Shown: positions 51,417-60,211, counted from the first letter of the stretch. The stretch is DNA of 64,000 bases from Halobacillus yeomjeoni (GCF_020171525.1 NZ_JAIVAI010000003.1:186001-250000); one strand, 5' to 3'. Translations and numbers: made by a program. The notes: generated by a model from the sequence alone, not told the origin.

Positions 51417-52535
51417 TCAAGCTTTCAAATAGATTTCGTCCAGGAATTCCCGTTCTTCTTCTGTAAGTTTCATATCAATTTGAAATGCTTTTCGATCTAT
51501 GTCCAAACCTTTATTTTCCCACTCCGGTTCAGTGAATAATGATCCCACCCATTTTTTCGTCAGGTCTGTAAGGTGAGAATGTCGATTCACATAAAGGCTG
51601 TCATATTGCTCCTTTACCTTATCGTGCCACTCTGAATCGGACTCTTCCTGTATACTATTATCGAAAACAGAGTGAAGAAGATCACGAACTTGTTCATCTA
51701 GTGTGAGAAGATATGAAATCTCTTTTAACTTTACGATTGTTAAATGGTCATTTAGATGTTCTGCTATTTGTTTTAATAATGATTTTTTAGTGTGATCATA
51801 ATAATTTTCCATAGACCGAATTAGATCTCTTATCCACTCATTCAAATCAATCCTATACTTGATACATTTCAAATTGAAGTCATTCACTGCCTGGTAATAG
51901 GATGAATAGGATGATTTCAATTCTTCAACCGAGGAATGATAGTCTTTTACGTATGATTCATATACGAATTTACTTCTTTTGCTGAAATTCTCTAAGTTAA
52001 GGTGTCTTTCTTTCATTTTCTCTACTTCTCTTTTATTGTACGAACAAGTAGATAGCTTGCCTTCATAGTTGGGAATCACTTCTTTCGTAATTGATTCGTA
52101 CAGTACATGGAGACCATCATAACGGATCATCAAAGATTGGAATGATTCTTTCTGCTTTTCACTTTTAGGATAAGTATCATCATATAACTTTTTCAAAGGG
52201 TTCAAGTGTTCATTGAACGTATAAAAACCTTCCACCCTTTTTGATGTAAATTCGTTCCACCTTTCAAGCAGATCTTTGATCATTCGTTTTCTTTCATAAA
52301 GAAAGAGTAACCTTTCGTAAGATTCCTTCTCCGCTTCTAAGTTCAGAGCCTCAATGAATTGAAAATAATCTTTCATAGGAAGGAGATTCAGGTGCTCTGT
52401 AAAAATTGACTGATAATCTTTCATTAAATCCAGTAACTGTTTATCATTTGTACCCTTGTAGGAAATGACTGATTCGTTTTCATTCATCCAGCTCTCTATA
52501 TCAAGATAAGCATTGGTTAATCCGGATCTTTCCAC
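51417..52535 (-). CDS. Hypothetical coiled-coil-rich protein (372 aa)
   Basis: No family recognised. The protein is very rich in Lys, Glu, Leu and Tyr, with long heptad-like helices throughout (for example NEFTSKRVEGFYTFNEHLNPLKKLY and MKERHLNLENFSKRSKFVYESYVKDY). No signal peptide, TM segment or catalytic motif. It starts with GTG at 52535; the ribosome site AGGGAGG lies 12 bases upstream, which is long. AT-rich relative to neighbours, possibly acquired. It stands alone between terminators. Confidence 0.6.
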   Translation of the reverse strand: MERSGLTNAYLDIESWMNENESVISYKGTNDKQLLDLMKDYQSIFTEHLNLLPMKDYFQFIEALNLEAEKESYERLLFLYERKRMIKDLLERWNEFTSKRVEGFYTFNEHLNPLKKLYDDTYPKSEKQKESFQSLMIRYDGLHVLYESITKEVIPNYEGKLSTCSYNKREVEKMKERHLNLENFSKRSKFVYESYVKDYHSSVEELKSSYSSYYQAVNDFNLKCIKYRIDLNEWIRDLIRSMENYYDHTKKSLLKQIAEHLNDHLTIVKLKEISYLLTLDEQVRDLLHSVFDNSIQEESDSEWHDKVKEQYDSLYVNRHSHLTDLTKKWVGSLFTEPEWENKGLDIDRKAFQIDMKLTEEEREFLDEIYLKA

Positions 52536-52715
52536 TATTCAAAAACACCCCTCCCTGAATTTAGAAAAAAATACTACTATATAATTTCTGTTTATATGAA
52601 ATAAATCCTATATAACCCGACAAAAAAAGACAAAAATCATTCCAATGTCATGCTGGTAGTTAATTATACCTAATTCGAATAGATCTATACCCAAATTAGA
52701 TTTACTATAGTAAAA

Positions 52716-52749
52716 CAAAAAGACATGACCAAATTCATGTCATGTCTTT
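52716..52749 (-). terminator. Terminator of the arsA-like operon
   Basis: Minus-strand stem AAAGACATGAC/GTCATGTCTTT, then TTGTTTT. Confidence 0.85.
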
Positions 52750-52755
52750 GCTTTG

Positions 52756-53700
52756 CTATACCATTACCATATGCCTCAATTGATCAGCAAAAACCCCTAA
52801 TTTCTCTAAATCCGATACATCCTCCTCGTACAAAGGAACCTGTATCAATTCCTGCTTCGCAAATGTACGCTCAATCTCATTCAAATATGTTTTTTCCTGC
52901 TGCCTTCTTTTCTCTAGAAAAACTCCATCTGCATGTTCAGGCAGCACTTTATTGACAACCAGCGTATGAACAGGAAGGTCGTGCTTTCCAAGCTGCTGAA
53001 TCGCTTGTTTGGTCTCCAATATAGGCAGGCGTTCAGGAATTAACACAAAGATGAACCCTGTCCTTTCTTCATCGAGAATGATTTCTCGAACGGCTGCGAA
53101 TTTCTCTTTTCTTTTCTGCAGAATATCATAAATTGGATCATCGACCGGGTCCCCGTCATTAAGGAGCTGGGTATAGTTATCATTGATTTTCTTCCGCCTT
53201 TCAAGCATCCCGTCGATCCATACTCCCATCAGCTCCGGCAATGTCAGTAATCGGACTGTATGTCCTGTAGGTGCTGTATCAAAAACGATTTTATCAAAGT
53301 CTTCCGCTTCATCCAGGATGATAGAAATCAAACGGTCGAACAAAGCCGCTTCATCGGCACCGGGAGATGCACTCGCCATATCGATCTGCCTATGGACTTC
53401 CTCAATCATTTTCGACTTCACAAGACCCTGCAGGTTTTCCTTTACGCCTTCAATATATCGTTTAGATTCACGCGCTGGGTCAACTTCGATTCCCCATAAA
53501 TTTTCTTGAAGCTTCGTTTTCTCGTGATTCACTTTTTTATGAAAAATATCCCCGAGATTATGGGCGGGGTCCGTCGATACGACTAAAGTTTTGAACCCTT
53601 CCCTGGCAAAAGCCATCGCTATTGCAGCCGAAGTGGTCGACTTTCCGACTCCACCTTTCCCCCCGACAAACAGAATTTGATTTTTCGACAAATGATTCAT
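52756..53700 (-). CDS. ArsA/Get3-family ATPase
   Basis: A 314-residue soluble ATPase with the deviant Walker A FVGGKGGVGKSTTS (residues 11-24), switch I VSTDPAHNLGD, and the ADP/switch II VFDTAPTGHTVRLL. This is the ArsA/Get3 family, as in arsenite pump ATPases and tail-anchored protein targeting. It is a single-domain form, as in Get3 or short bacterial homologues. No arsB or arsC lies nearby. It ends a three-gene run of small vicinal-cysteine proteins, 19 bases after the cory-CC-star gene, so it likely acts with them. Confidence 0.9.
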   Translation of the reverse strand: MNHLSKNQILFVGGKGGVGKSTTSAAIAMAFAREGFKTLVVSTDPAHNLGDIFHKKVNHEKTKLQENLWGIEVDPARESKRYIEGVKENLQGLVKSKMIEEVHRQIDMASASPGADEAALFDRLISIILDEAEDFDKIVFDTAPTGHTVRLLTLPELMGVWIDGMLERRKKINDNYTQLLNDGDPVDDPIYDILQKRKEKFAAVREIILDEERTGFIFVLIPERLPILETKQAIQQLGKHDLPVHTLVVNKVLPEHADGVFLEKRRQQEKTYLNEIERTFAKQELIQVPLYEEDVSDLEKLGVFADQLRHMVMV

Positions 53701-53719
53701 GAAGTTACCAACCTTTCTA

Positions 53720-53983
53720 TTAACAGCAGCGTATTCCGTCCAATGGGGACTTTTCCATCCCCATCCTCAAATGCCAGTCATGGAACTTCTCGACGATGTG
53801 AGGATAAAGCTCCAGCGTGTAATAAAACGCTGGATTCGGTATACCGAGCATGTCTGAATAAACGAGAAGAAGAAACAAATCATCTTCATCCCGCAGTTCC
53901 CTCGCTACTTCCTGTTTATGAGGGAGACTCAGCATTTCGTCATATAGTTCGATCAGTCTCTTCAACGTAGGCTTCTTTTTCAC
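53720..53983 (-). CDS. cory-CC-star protein (C-terminal Cys-Cys)
   Basis: An 87-residue helical protein ending GIRCC immediately before the stop, the hallmark of the cory-CC-star family. The remainder (LYDEMLSLPHKQEVARELRDEDDLFLLLVYSDMLGIPNP) is one small domain. Function unknown. It lies between an N-terminal CC protein and the ArsA-type ATPase, with gaps of only 12 and 19 bases, so an operon. The C-terminal vicinal cysteines could bind a metalloid or metal, or be modified; this is inference. Confidence 0.82.
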   Translation of the reverse strand: MKKKPTLKRLIELYDEMLSLPHKQEVARELRDEDDLFLLLVYSDMLGIPNPAFYYTLELYPHIVEKFHDWHLRMGMEKSPLDGIRCC

Positions 53984-53995
53984 GCCTTTTCCTCC

Positions 53996-54370
53996 TTACT
54001 CCTGGATCTGAATTCTCAGCTGTCTCTCATAATCGGAAAAACTCTCAGTCATTCGACCATTTATAAAAATGGCTCCATATTTCATGTGAAATAGGATATT
54101 CTTAAGAGCTGTTCTCTTGTTTATCTGCTTTTTCCTCGCTTGTTTTACAAAGTACATAAGGATGGCAAGAAGATTTCTCGGATCTAAAAATATGATATCG
54201 ACACGATCTCCATACTCATTTAAAGTTCGCTGATAAATTTCCCCGAGCCGCATGCGCTCTTCATCATGATGTTTGAACTCATCCTCCATGTGGACGAGTC
54301 CATCTTCATCACTGCAGACTCCTCCACAACACCCCATACCGATTTCTTTTTCCGGACGGATGATCATCAC
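53996..54370 (-). CDS. Small protein with N-terminal CCGGVC motif
   Basis: No family recognised. About 124 residues from GTG 54370, or about 113 from the internal ATG giving MGCCGGVCSDEDG. The ribosome site GAGGAGG is about 15 bases before the GTG, so the true start is unclear; an ATC codon closer to it is conceivable but rare. After the cysteine-rich start comes a helical domain (DEFKHHDEERMRLGEIYQRTLNEY ... LAILMYFVKQARKKQINKRTALKNILF). It leads the operon with cory-CC-star and ArsA. Confidence 0.7.
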   Translation of the reverse strand: MMIIRPEKEIGMGCCGGVCSDEDGLVHMEDEFKHHDEERMRLGEIYQRTLNEYGDRVDIIFLDPRNLLAILMYFVKQARKKQINKRTALKNILFHMKYGAIFINGRMTESFSDYERQLRIQIQE

Positions 54371-54396
54371 TTCGATGATAGAACCCCCTCCTCGAA

Positions 54397-54426
54397 TAAA
54401 AGAAAGCCGTACGAAGGTGTACGGCT
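54397..54426 (-). terminator. Terminator of cstA
   Basis: Minus-strand stem AGCCGTAC/GTACGGCT followed by TTCTTTT, between cstA and the CC-protein gene. Read-through may still feed the downstream operon. Confidence 0.78.
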
Positions 54427-54439
54427 GTTCTCAATTTTA

Positions 54440-56176
54440 TTACGCACTTCTTTGTATTTGATCCTGGTCACCTTTTCTTAAAGCAGCAACAGCCGTTACC
54501 AAAATCCAGAAAGTGAATACGAGGATGATAGCACCAAATGTGAAGAGCATCCAGTCACTCTCAGCCGCCCAAGGTGCCCATTTCGTCACCACTTGTGAAA
54601 TCATGGCCCACAAAGTCATGAACATGATGAATACCATCGGAATGACTGTTGGAAGGTAGTTCCTTCCTTGACGTTTCAGCCATATAGAGATCAAAAGTAA
54701 ACTGATTCCGGCTAACAGCTGGTTGGATGTACCGAATAACGGCCAAAGCAGGTACCCTCCTGAACCAAAACCTCTCGGCCCTTGAGGAATCAATGTCAAA
54801 GCAGCACTGGAAACGACCGCTGTCGTCGTCGCCACATGCATCTTCGTAAGCGGTGTGATTTTATATTCCGCGCCTAGTTCAGAAATGATATAGCGCATCA
54901 GACGGACGGATGAATCAAGCGTTGTAGCCGCGAAGCTGACGACAATGACGGATACGATCGTCGACGCAACCGTAGCCGGGATGCCTAATCCAGCAGCGAG
55001 CTGTCCAGCTCCTTGAACGAATACACCCAAGCCGGCTCCGCTCGCAGCAGCAAAGCCGCTGTAAGTCGCCGTGAATTGTTCAGCTGTCGGGAAGAATGTG
55101 ACAACGGCTATGATCGCGACTAAAGCCAGTGCACCTTCTCCGACTGACCCGAGATAACCGACGAAACGCGCATCTGCTTCATTATTCAATTGTTTGGACG
55201 AAGTTCCTGATGACACTAATCCGTGGAACCCGGAAATGGCTCCACAAGCGATCGTGATGAACAATAACGGGAACCAGGAAGTATCCGCAGACGCATTGGT
55301 CACAGGAGCGGTAATTTCCGGATTTGTAAACAAAAGCCCCAGATAAAGCAAGCCAAGTCCGACGATCAACTGGTGGGAGTTGATGTAATCACGGGGCTGA
55401 AGCAGCTTCCATACCGGTAAAGTGGATGCAATGTATACATACACCATCAACACGATGATCCAGGCGAAAAACGCCATGGAAGTTGCACTCAATCCGAAGA
55501 ATGAAGTGGCCCCTTCGCCTCCGAAATATTTAACGAGGTCGATTTGCATAGCTGGAACATAGCTTGCGACAACCGCCGCCAAATACATGACCGCCAATGC
55601 GACGATCGATGGCAGCAGCATGTTGCCTTTCTTTTTATAAACACTGTACCCGATCCATATCGCCAATGGGATTTGGATGAAAACCGAAACGACACTTGCC
55701 GGGAAGGAAATGAACAATTTAGCGATGACCCACGCAAAAACAGCGTTGACCATAAGAACTAACAATAAAATGATGAATAAAAACAAGACTTTCGCTTTCT
55801 GCCCGATCAGTTTGCTTGCTAAAGTACCGACAGACTGCCCTTTGTTACGGACCGATAACACCAATGTTCCGAAGTCATGAACCCCCGCTGCAAACACCGT
55901 ACCTAGCAGCACCCACAACACTGCGGGAAGCCATCCCCAGTAAACAGCAATCGCAGGACCGACAATCGGTGCTGCTCCAGCTACAGATGTGAAATGGTGC
56001 CCCCATAAGACAAATTTATTTGTCGGAACGAAGTCCACGCCATCCTTATACCGATGAGCAGGTGTGACATAATTCGGATCCAAACGATAGATTTTTTCAG
56101 CGATGAACTTGGAATAATATTTATACCCTAAGAAAAAAACAAGCATCCCTACAACCGCAAGCCATATTCCACTCAC
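54440..56176 (-). CDS. cstA: Carbon starvation protein CstA
   Basis: A 578-residue integral membrane transporter with about 16 TM segments. Family motifs: DFVPTNKFVLWGHHFTSVAGAAPIVGPAIAVYWGW near the N-terminus, FAAGVHDFGTLVLSVRNKGQSVG, and SGFHGLVSSGTSSKQLNNE. The CstA family imports pyruvate or peptides under carbon limitation. The frame opens 26 codons earlier, but GTG 56176 has GAGGAGG five bases upstream and gives the conserved start. A catabolite-response element lies just downstream of its promoter. Confidence 0.94.
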   Translation of the reverse strand: MSGIWLAVVGMLVFFLGYKYYSKFIAEKIYRLDPNYVTPAHRYKDGVDFVPTNKFVLWGHHFTSVAGAAPIVGPAIAVYWGWLPAVLWVLLGTVFAAGVHDFGTLVLSVRNKGQSVGTLASKLIGQKAKVLFLFIILLLVLMVNAVFAWVIAKLFISFPASVVSVFIQIPLAIWIGYSVYKKKGNMLLPSIVALAVMYLAAVVASYVPAMQIDLVKYFGGEGATSFFGLSATSMAFFAWIIVLMVYVYIASTLPVWKLLQPRDYINSHQLIVGLGLLYLGLLFTNPEITAPVTNASADTSWFPLLFITIACGAISGFHGLVSSGTSSKQLNNEADARFVGYLGSVGEGALALVAIIAVVTFFPTAEQFTATYSGFAAASGAGLGVFVQGAGQLAAGLGIPATVASTIVSVIVVSFAATTLDSSVRLMRYIISELGAEYKITPLTKMHVATTTAVVSSAALTLIPQGPRGFGSGGYLLWPLFGTSNQLLAGISLLLISIWLKRQGRNYLPTVIPMVFIMFMTLWAMISQVVTKWAPWAAESDWMLFTFGAIILVFTFWILVTAVAALRKGDQDQIQRSA

Positions 56177-56208
56177 AAAAACCCTCCTCTTATGAAATTG
56201 GTATTCTA

Positions 56209-56262
56209 TGTATGCGTTTACATACTTCTGACAGTATACTACATTGTTCCCCAAACCATCAA
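56209..56262 (-). promoter_or_regulatory. cstA promoter and catabolite-response element
   Basis: TTGATG (56257-56262), 18-bp spacer, TATACT (56233-56238), and cre-like TGTATGCGTTTACA (56209-56222) with one mismatch to TGWAANCGNTNWCA. A cre downstream of the start site would block elongation when glucose is present. Confidence 0.68.
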
Positions 56263-56375
56263 TGTAGTTTTTTTATTTTTCTGAAAACAAAGAGGTTAAG
56301 GATTTCAAGAGCCAGCTAAGGTAAAAAAGCCTAAGGATATAATTCGAATCCACCCAATACATGCCTTTAGTTTGA

Positions 56376-56420
56376 TAAAAAAATACCACCTCAAGCATGC
56401 CTTATGCTCAAGGTGGTACC
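56376..56420 (-). terminator. Terminator of the sortase gene
   Basis: Minus-strand stem GTACCACCTTGAGCAT/ATGCTTGAGGTGGTAT, followed by seven T. Six bases past the stop. Confidence 0.9.
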
Positions 56421-56426
56421 CCCATT

Positions 56427-57098
56427 TCATGATTCACTTTGCTTCAGTTCTGTATAAACGACGAGGCGATCCTGATGCCCGCCTTTGGAACGGATGAACT
56501 CTCCTGTACAAGTAATCAACTTCAGACTGCGACGAGCCGTATAGCCGAAAATATCTTCTACAGGTGCTTCATATTGAGGAAAGACATCTTTACCTGTAAC
56601 GACAAAGGTGAGACGTTCACCGCTCTCGCCGGTCACAAAGATCTCATCTCCTTTTTTCAACTTCTGCAAGTTATAAAACACGGCCGGGCCTGTCTTGCTG
56701 TCCACATGACCCGCAAGGACAGAGCTGCCACGTGCTCCTGGTTTGGCCCCTGGTTCAAACCATCCTACATTCTCGACTTGTTCCGGGACTCCCATTTGCC
56801 CGTTATCGAGGAGCCCGACATTTTCAATATCGGTGTCGACGTCAATAGCAGGAATTTGCAGCCGTTTGGGCGATACACTTACATCTTCATCCTTAATGAT
56901 CGGGTCTGCATAGGTTCCCTGCTTTTTTTTCTGCATGGTTGCTTCTTCTCTTACATTTTCAGAGGATTGATCGTTTTCTTTTGCAGAGACCTGTTCAGCA
57001 GTGTCTGACACCACCTGGGAGTCAGTGCCGCCACACGCGACTAACAGGGTGAGGATCACCCCCATCAGGATTTGGATCGATAAGTGATACCGTTTCAT
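56427..57098 (-). CDS. Class F-type sortase
   Basis: A 223-residue transpeptidase, N-terminal signal with lipobox-like LLVAC, a polar linker, then the sortase beta-barrel: KRLQIPAIDVDTDIENVG, LAGHVDSKTGPAVFYNLQKLKKGD (catalytic His near residue 127) and LITCTGEF (catalytic Cys near 197), with R in HQDRLVVY. The HVDS...GPAVFY motif favours class F. Its likely substrate, with an MPDTG sorting signal, is encoded directly upstream. The two are separated by a hairpin. Confidence 0.87.
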   Translation of the reverse strand: MKRYHLSIQILMGVILTLLVACGGTDSQVVSDTAEQVSAKENDQSSENVREEATMQKKKQGTYADPIIKDEDVSVSPKRLQIPAIDVDTDIENVGLLDNGQMGVPEQVENVGWFEPGAKPGARGSSVLAGHVDSKTGPAVFYNLQKLKKGDEIFVTGESGERLTFVVTGKDVFPQYEAPVEDIFGYTARRSLKLITCTGEFIRSKGGHQDRLVVYTELKQSES

Positions 57099-57125
57099 AG
57101 CTGCATGCTCCTTTATTTAAGAAGG

Positions 57126-57147
57126 AAAGAGAGGCTCACCTCTCTTT
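57126..57147 (-). terminator. Hairpin between the surface protein and sortase genes
   Basis: Perfect stem AAAGAGAGGTG/CCTCTCTTT-like on the minus strand, then CCTTCTTAAA. A partial terminator would lower sortase expression relative to its substrate. Confidence 0.6.
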
Positions 57148-57151
57148 ACCC

Positions 57152-58492
57152 TTATTGTTTCGCTTGTTTGCGATAGAATAGTGCAGATGCACTGATCAAT
57201 GCCAGAATAGAAGCGAAGATCCACAGGTCACTGTTGGAATCCGCTGTACCACCCATTCCGGTATCCGGCATTTCTGAAGGCATTTCCATAGCGAACTTAT
57301 CAGGGAACTGGCTGACGAACGCTCCAGATAGGGCTTTGGAAGCACCGAACATGTGAGCATAAGATTCTCTCAACTGTTCATAAGTCGCAGCGTAGTCTTC
57401 TTCAACATAACTATCGAACGTGTTGATCAAGTGATCTACGTGCTGCTGCAGATTACCGGATAGTGTATCGGCATCAAGACGGCCTTCCGTTGCTGTTTCT
57501 AAAAATTGAGAGAAGTCAGCACGATAGTTTTTCAAAGCTTCCATCGCTTTTTCTTTTTGTGCTGCATCATCTTTTGCCGTTCCTTGGACGTAGGTTACAA
57601 AGTCACCGATGTGACCGGTCCACATTTTCTCAAATTGCTGCCCTGCTTCTTCACCATAAATGGATGAAATTGCAGCAGCAAGGTCATCCGTGTTGGCAGC
57701 GAGAGCTTCAGTGGAAGCTTTAAAGTCTTCAGATCCTTCGATTCCATTCTGCATCGCCATCATGGCAAGTCCTGCGTGCTCGCTCAGCAAGTGGTTCAAG
57801 TTGGAACGAAGGTCGGCTGCAGGTGTGACTGCTTTCGTATTGTTGAATTTGTCCGGGAATTGATTCACAATCGCGCTTGATAGACCTTTACTCACACCGT
57901 ACATGTGGTTGATCGCTTCACGTTCATATTCATACGCTTTTGCATAGTCTCCCACTACATAGCTGTCAAAAGCTCCGATCAGCTGGTTGACGTGCATTTG
58001 CAGTCCTTCCGCTAATGCATCAGCTTCCAGGCGCTCACCTGTAGCGGACTCAAGGAATTGTGAAAAGTCCTGGCGGTATTGACTCAATTCATCCAATGCA
58101 TTTTGTTTCTTCTCTTCATCGTTTTCAGCTGTTCCTTTTACATAGTCCACAAAGAATCCGATATGGCTTGTCCACATTTTGCTGAATTTCTCTCCAGCTT
58201 CTTCACCGTATACAGATGAAATCGCTCCAGCTAAGTCTTCCGTATTCGCTGAAAGAGCTCCAGCCGCTTCCTTGAAGTCCGGGGCACCTTCTGCACCTTT
58301 TCTCATCGTTTCAACAGCAAGGTAGGCGTGTTCACTAAGTAGATTGTCTAATGTAGAACGAAGCTCAACAGCTTCAGTCGTAACGGATGGCTTCGCATGG
58401 TCCTCGGCACTTACGACGTTCAATCCAGTAGGTATTAATAGGGATACACTCAACGGTACAGCTAGAAATGCGTTTTTCATGTTCATATTCAA
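57152..58492 (-). CDS. Sortase-anchored surface protein with two His-conserved repeats
   Basis: About 446 residues from TTG 58492 (AAGGAG upstream). Signal peptide to about VVSAEDH, then two homologous domains of about 175 residues (about 35-215 and 225-405), each helical with conserved His in SEHA.LA, T.HIG.F, .HV..LI and .HM.G. C-terminal sorting signal MPDTG, hydrophobic helix (DLWIFASILALISASALF) and basic tail RKQAKQ. The retained histidines suggest metal binding in each domain; this is inference. Encoded next to a class F sortase and downstream of an ECF sigma/anti-sigma pair. Confidence 0.85.
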   Translation of the reverse strand: MNMNMKNAFLAVPLSVSLLIPTGLNVVSAEDHAKPSVTTEAVELRSTLDNLLSEHAYLAVETMRKGAEGAPDFKEAAGALSANTEDLAGAISSVYGEEAGEKFSKMWTSHIGFFVDYVKGTAENDEEKKQNALDELSQYRQDFSQFLESATGERLEADALAEGLQMHVNQLIGAFDSYVVGDYAKAYEYEREAINHMYGVSKGLSSAIVNQFPDKFNNTKAVTPAADLRSNLNHLLSEHAGLAMMAMQNGIEGSEDFKASTEALAANTDDLAAAISSIYGEEAGQQFEKMWTGHIGDFVTYVQGTAKDDAAQKEKAMEALKNYRADFSQFLETATEGRLDADTLSGNLQQHVDHLINTFDSYVEEDYAATYEQLRESYAHMFGASKALSGAFVSQFPDKFAMEMPSEMPDTGMGGTADSNSDLWIFASILALISASALFYRKQAKQ

Positions 58493-58633
58493 TCGATCCA
58501 CTCTCCTTGTTATTTTTTTATTCACTTAGCTATCGAGAGAGATCATAGATTGGATCACTTTTTTCTGAAAAAATTTTGAATTTAAGATTCTCAACTTCTT
58601 AGAACGCTGTCACGGCAACGGTTCGTGGCAAAT

Positions 58634-58670
58634 AAAAAAATCCTGAAACCGTTATACGATTTCAGGATTT
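58634..58670 (-). terminator. Terminator of the sigma/anti-sigma operon
   Basis: Minus-strand stem AAATCCTGAAA/TTTCAGGATTT followed by seven T. Seven bases past the anti-sigma stop. Confidence 0.9.
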
Positions 58671-58676
58671 CATCTA

Positions 58677-59456
58677 TTATAAGCTTGAACTCATGACGAC
58701 TTCGCCCTGTGGCGTTTCGCTGTTCGCATCCGGTTCTTTAGATACGGCAACGGCATCCCACTCGACGTCCTCAGGCAATTGGTCCATGGAAAAGGCGACA
58801 GCCCCTTCGCCATTTTCATTGGCGACAAATGTACCTGCGCGGTAAGGCGTTTCTCCTTGAATCAACCAGACTTGATAAACTTCTTCCCCTTGTAGAGGCG
58901 TGAGCTGTTCAGCCTGTATCGTCAACAATTCTTTCTCATTTTGGCGGATCATCGCAGCAGTGGCGTTCGCTTGTGTATTCTCACCCTTCAACTGTACCCG
59001 CTTAGCCACTTGATCGGTACTTTCCTCTATTTGAGGCGGTTCGGGTTCCGGGTCGGAAACCTGTTCTTGTCCATTATTAGTTAAAGCATAGAGGTTTCCT
59101 ACTAATGAGAGGATGAGTGCGGCTGCCAATCCACGGACCACCCATGGCCGCTTCGACTGTTTTGGCACCTGTTCCTGTTTTTGTTCTCGGTGCTCGTCCA
59201 TGTAGACAACCGGATCTTCCTCGTTTGAAACAGGCTCATCTTCTTCAAATACAGCACCCAGCACTCGATCTTTCATACCTTCCGGAGGGTCGACAGGTTC
59301 AGAACTGAACGGCAGATCTGCAGTAAGTTCACGCAATTCTTCGAGCTCTTCACGACATTCTGAACAAGATTCCAAATGCTGCTCGAACTGTGCTTTTTCA
59401 TTCTCTGATAGTTGATCATTGAAGTAATCCAACACCTTATCACATTCGTTACGCAT
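58677..59456 (-). CDS. RskA-type anti-sigma factor (zinc-finger, membrane)
   Basis: A 259-residue regulator. N-terminal anti-sigma zinc finger HLESCSECREELEEL (His-Cys-Cys, about 28-36), a TM helix at about 107-127 (GLAAALILSLVGNLYAL), and an extracellular RskA domain (LTPLQGEEVYQVWLIQGETPYRAGTF). It likely sequesters the adjacent ECF sigma factor until an envelope signal triggers proteolysis. It overlaps the sigma gene by eight bases. Confidence 0.9.
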   Translation of the reverse strand: MRNECDKVLDYFNDQLSENEKAQFEQHLESCSECREELEELRELTADLPFSSEPVDPPEGMKDRVLGAVFEEDEPVSNEEDPVVYMDEHREQKQEQVPKQSKRPWVVRGLAAALILSLVGNLYALTNNGQEQVSDPEPEPPQIEESTDQVAKRVQLKGENTQANATAAMIRQNEKELLTIQAEQLTPLQGEEVYQVWLIQGETPYRAGTFVANENGEGAVAFSMDQLPEDVEWDAVAVSKEPDANSETPQGEVVMSSSL

Positions 59457-60012
59457 CGCGTATCCCTCCTTCCAATGCTGATACGTGCTCTTTCAGATGC
59501 TTCAAGGCAAGCCTCAGTCTCCCTTTTACCGTACCGAGAGGGAGATTACACTGTTCAGCGATCTTACTCTGGCTTAATCCTTTGAAGTAAAATAGGTCCA
59601 CCATTTGTTTTTGGTCATCGGATAATTTCTGGACCGCCTGTTTCATGACAGCACTCTTTTCTTTCCATTCCACCAGGTCTTCCGTGGATTGCGTCTGTTC
59701 TTCAGGCACATCGGTTTCTTCCTGTAAGGAAACATTGTGCTTTTTGTTTCCTCGTATTTGATCGATCGCTGTATATCGAGTGATGGTCACAAGCCAAGAC
59801 GAGAACTTCCCCTTCGTGTTGTCGTACTTCGCTTTTTGTGTCCACAGTTTTATAAATACTTCTTGTAACACTTCTTCGGCTAACGTCTCATCAGAAGACA
59901 GCTTGATGACAAATGAATATAATAGCTTTTCATATTTATCGTAGAGGGCTTCAAGTGATTGCTTGTCGCCGTCGATCATCTTCTGATAGAGCTCTGCATC
60001 ACGATTACTCAT
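59449..60012 (-). CDS. ECF-type RNA polymerase sigma factor
   Basis: A 187-residue sigma factor. Region 2: MIDGDKQSLEALYDKYEKLLYSFVIKL and EVLQEVFIKLWTQK...FSSWLVTITRYTAIDQIRG. Region 4: LPLGTVKGRLRLALKHLKEH. It pairs with the membrane anti-sigma just downstream. It may control the sortase/surface-protein genes beyond the terminator, which lie on the same strand; no ECF-type promoter was recognised before them. ATG 60012 with AAAGGGG upstream. Confidence 0.92.
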   Translation of the reverse strand: MSNRDAELYQKMIDGDKQSLEALYDKYEKLLYSFVIKLSSDETLAEEVLQEVFIKLWTQKAKYDNTKGKFSSWLVTITRYTAIDQIRGNKKHNVSLQEETDVPEEQTQSTEDLVEWKEKSAVMKQAVQKLSDDQKQMVDLFYFKGLSQSKIAEQCNLPLGTVKGRLRLALKHLKEHVSALEGGIRDA

Positions 60013-60118
60013 AGCACACCCCTTTAACTCATAGATATCGCCATCTTACCACACTCAGAGTAGGAGTTCTGTATTAAGCTATCGGATTGGAGTCCGTTTT
60101 GGATCACTTTTTGTGGTT

Positions 60119-60211
60119 TGGTCGATAAAATTTGTTTTCCGCTGATAAACAGGGGTGAATCGCTGATTAAAGGACCGGTTTGACTGATAAAATGCAATTT
60201 CCGCCGATAAA
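60119..60211 (+). repeat. Five phased GATAAA-type repeats upstream of the NERD gene
   Basis: Cores begin at 60124, 60144, 60165, 60186 and 60206 (the third is GATTAAA). Spacing is 20, 21, 21 and 20 bp. Each is preceded by a C/T/G-rich triplet: GTC, GCT, GCT, ACT, GCC. Between the ECF sigma gene and the NERD gene. Confidence 0.78.

Noticed and set aside
52756-53700. Arsenic resistance operon
   Set aside because: ArsA-type ATPase only; no arsB, arsC or arsR homologue in the neighbourhood.
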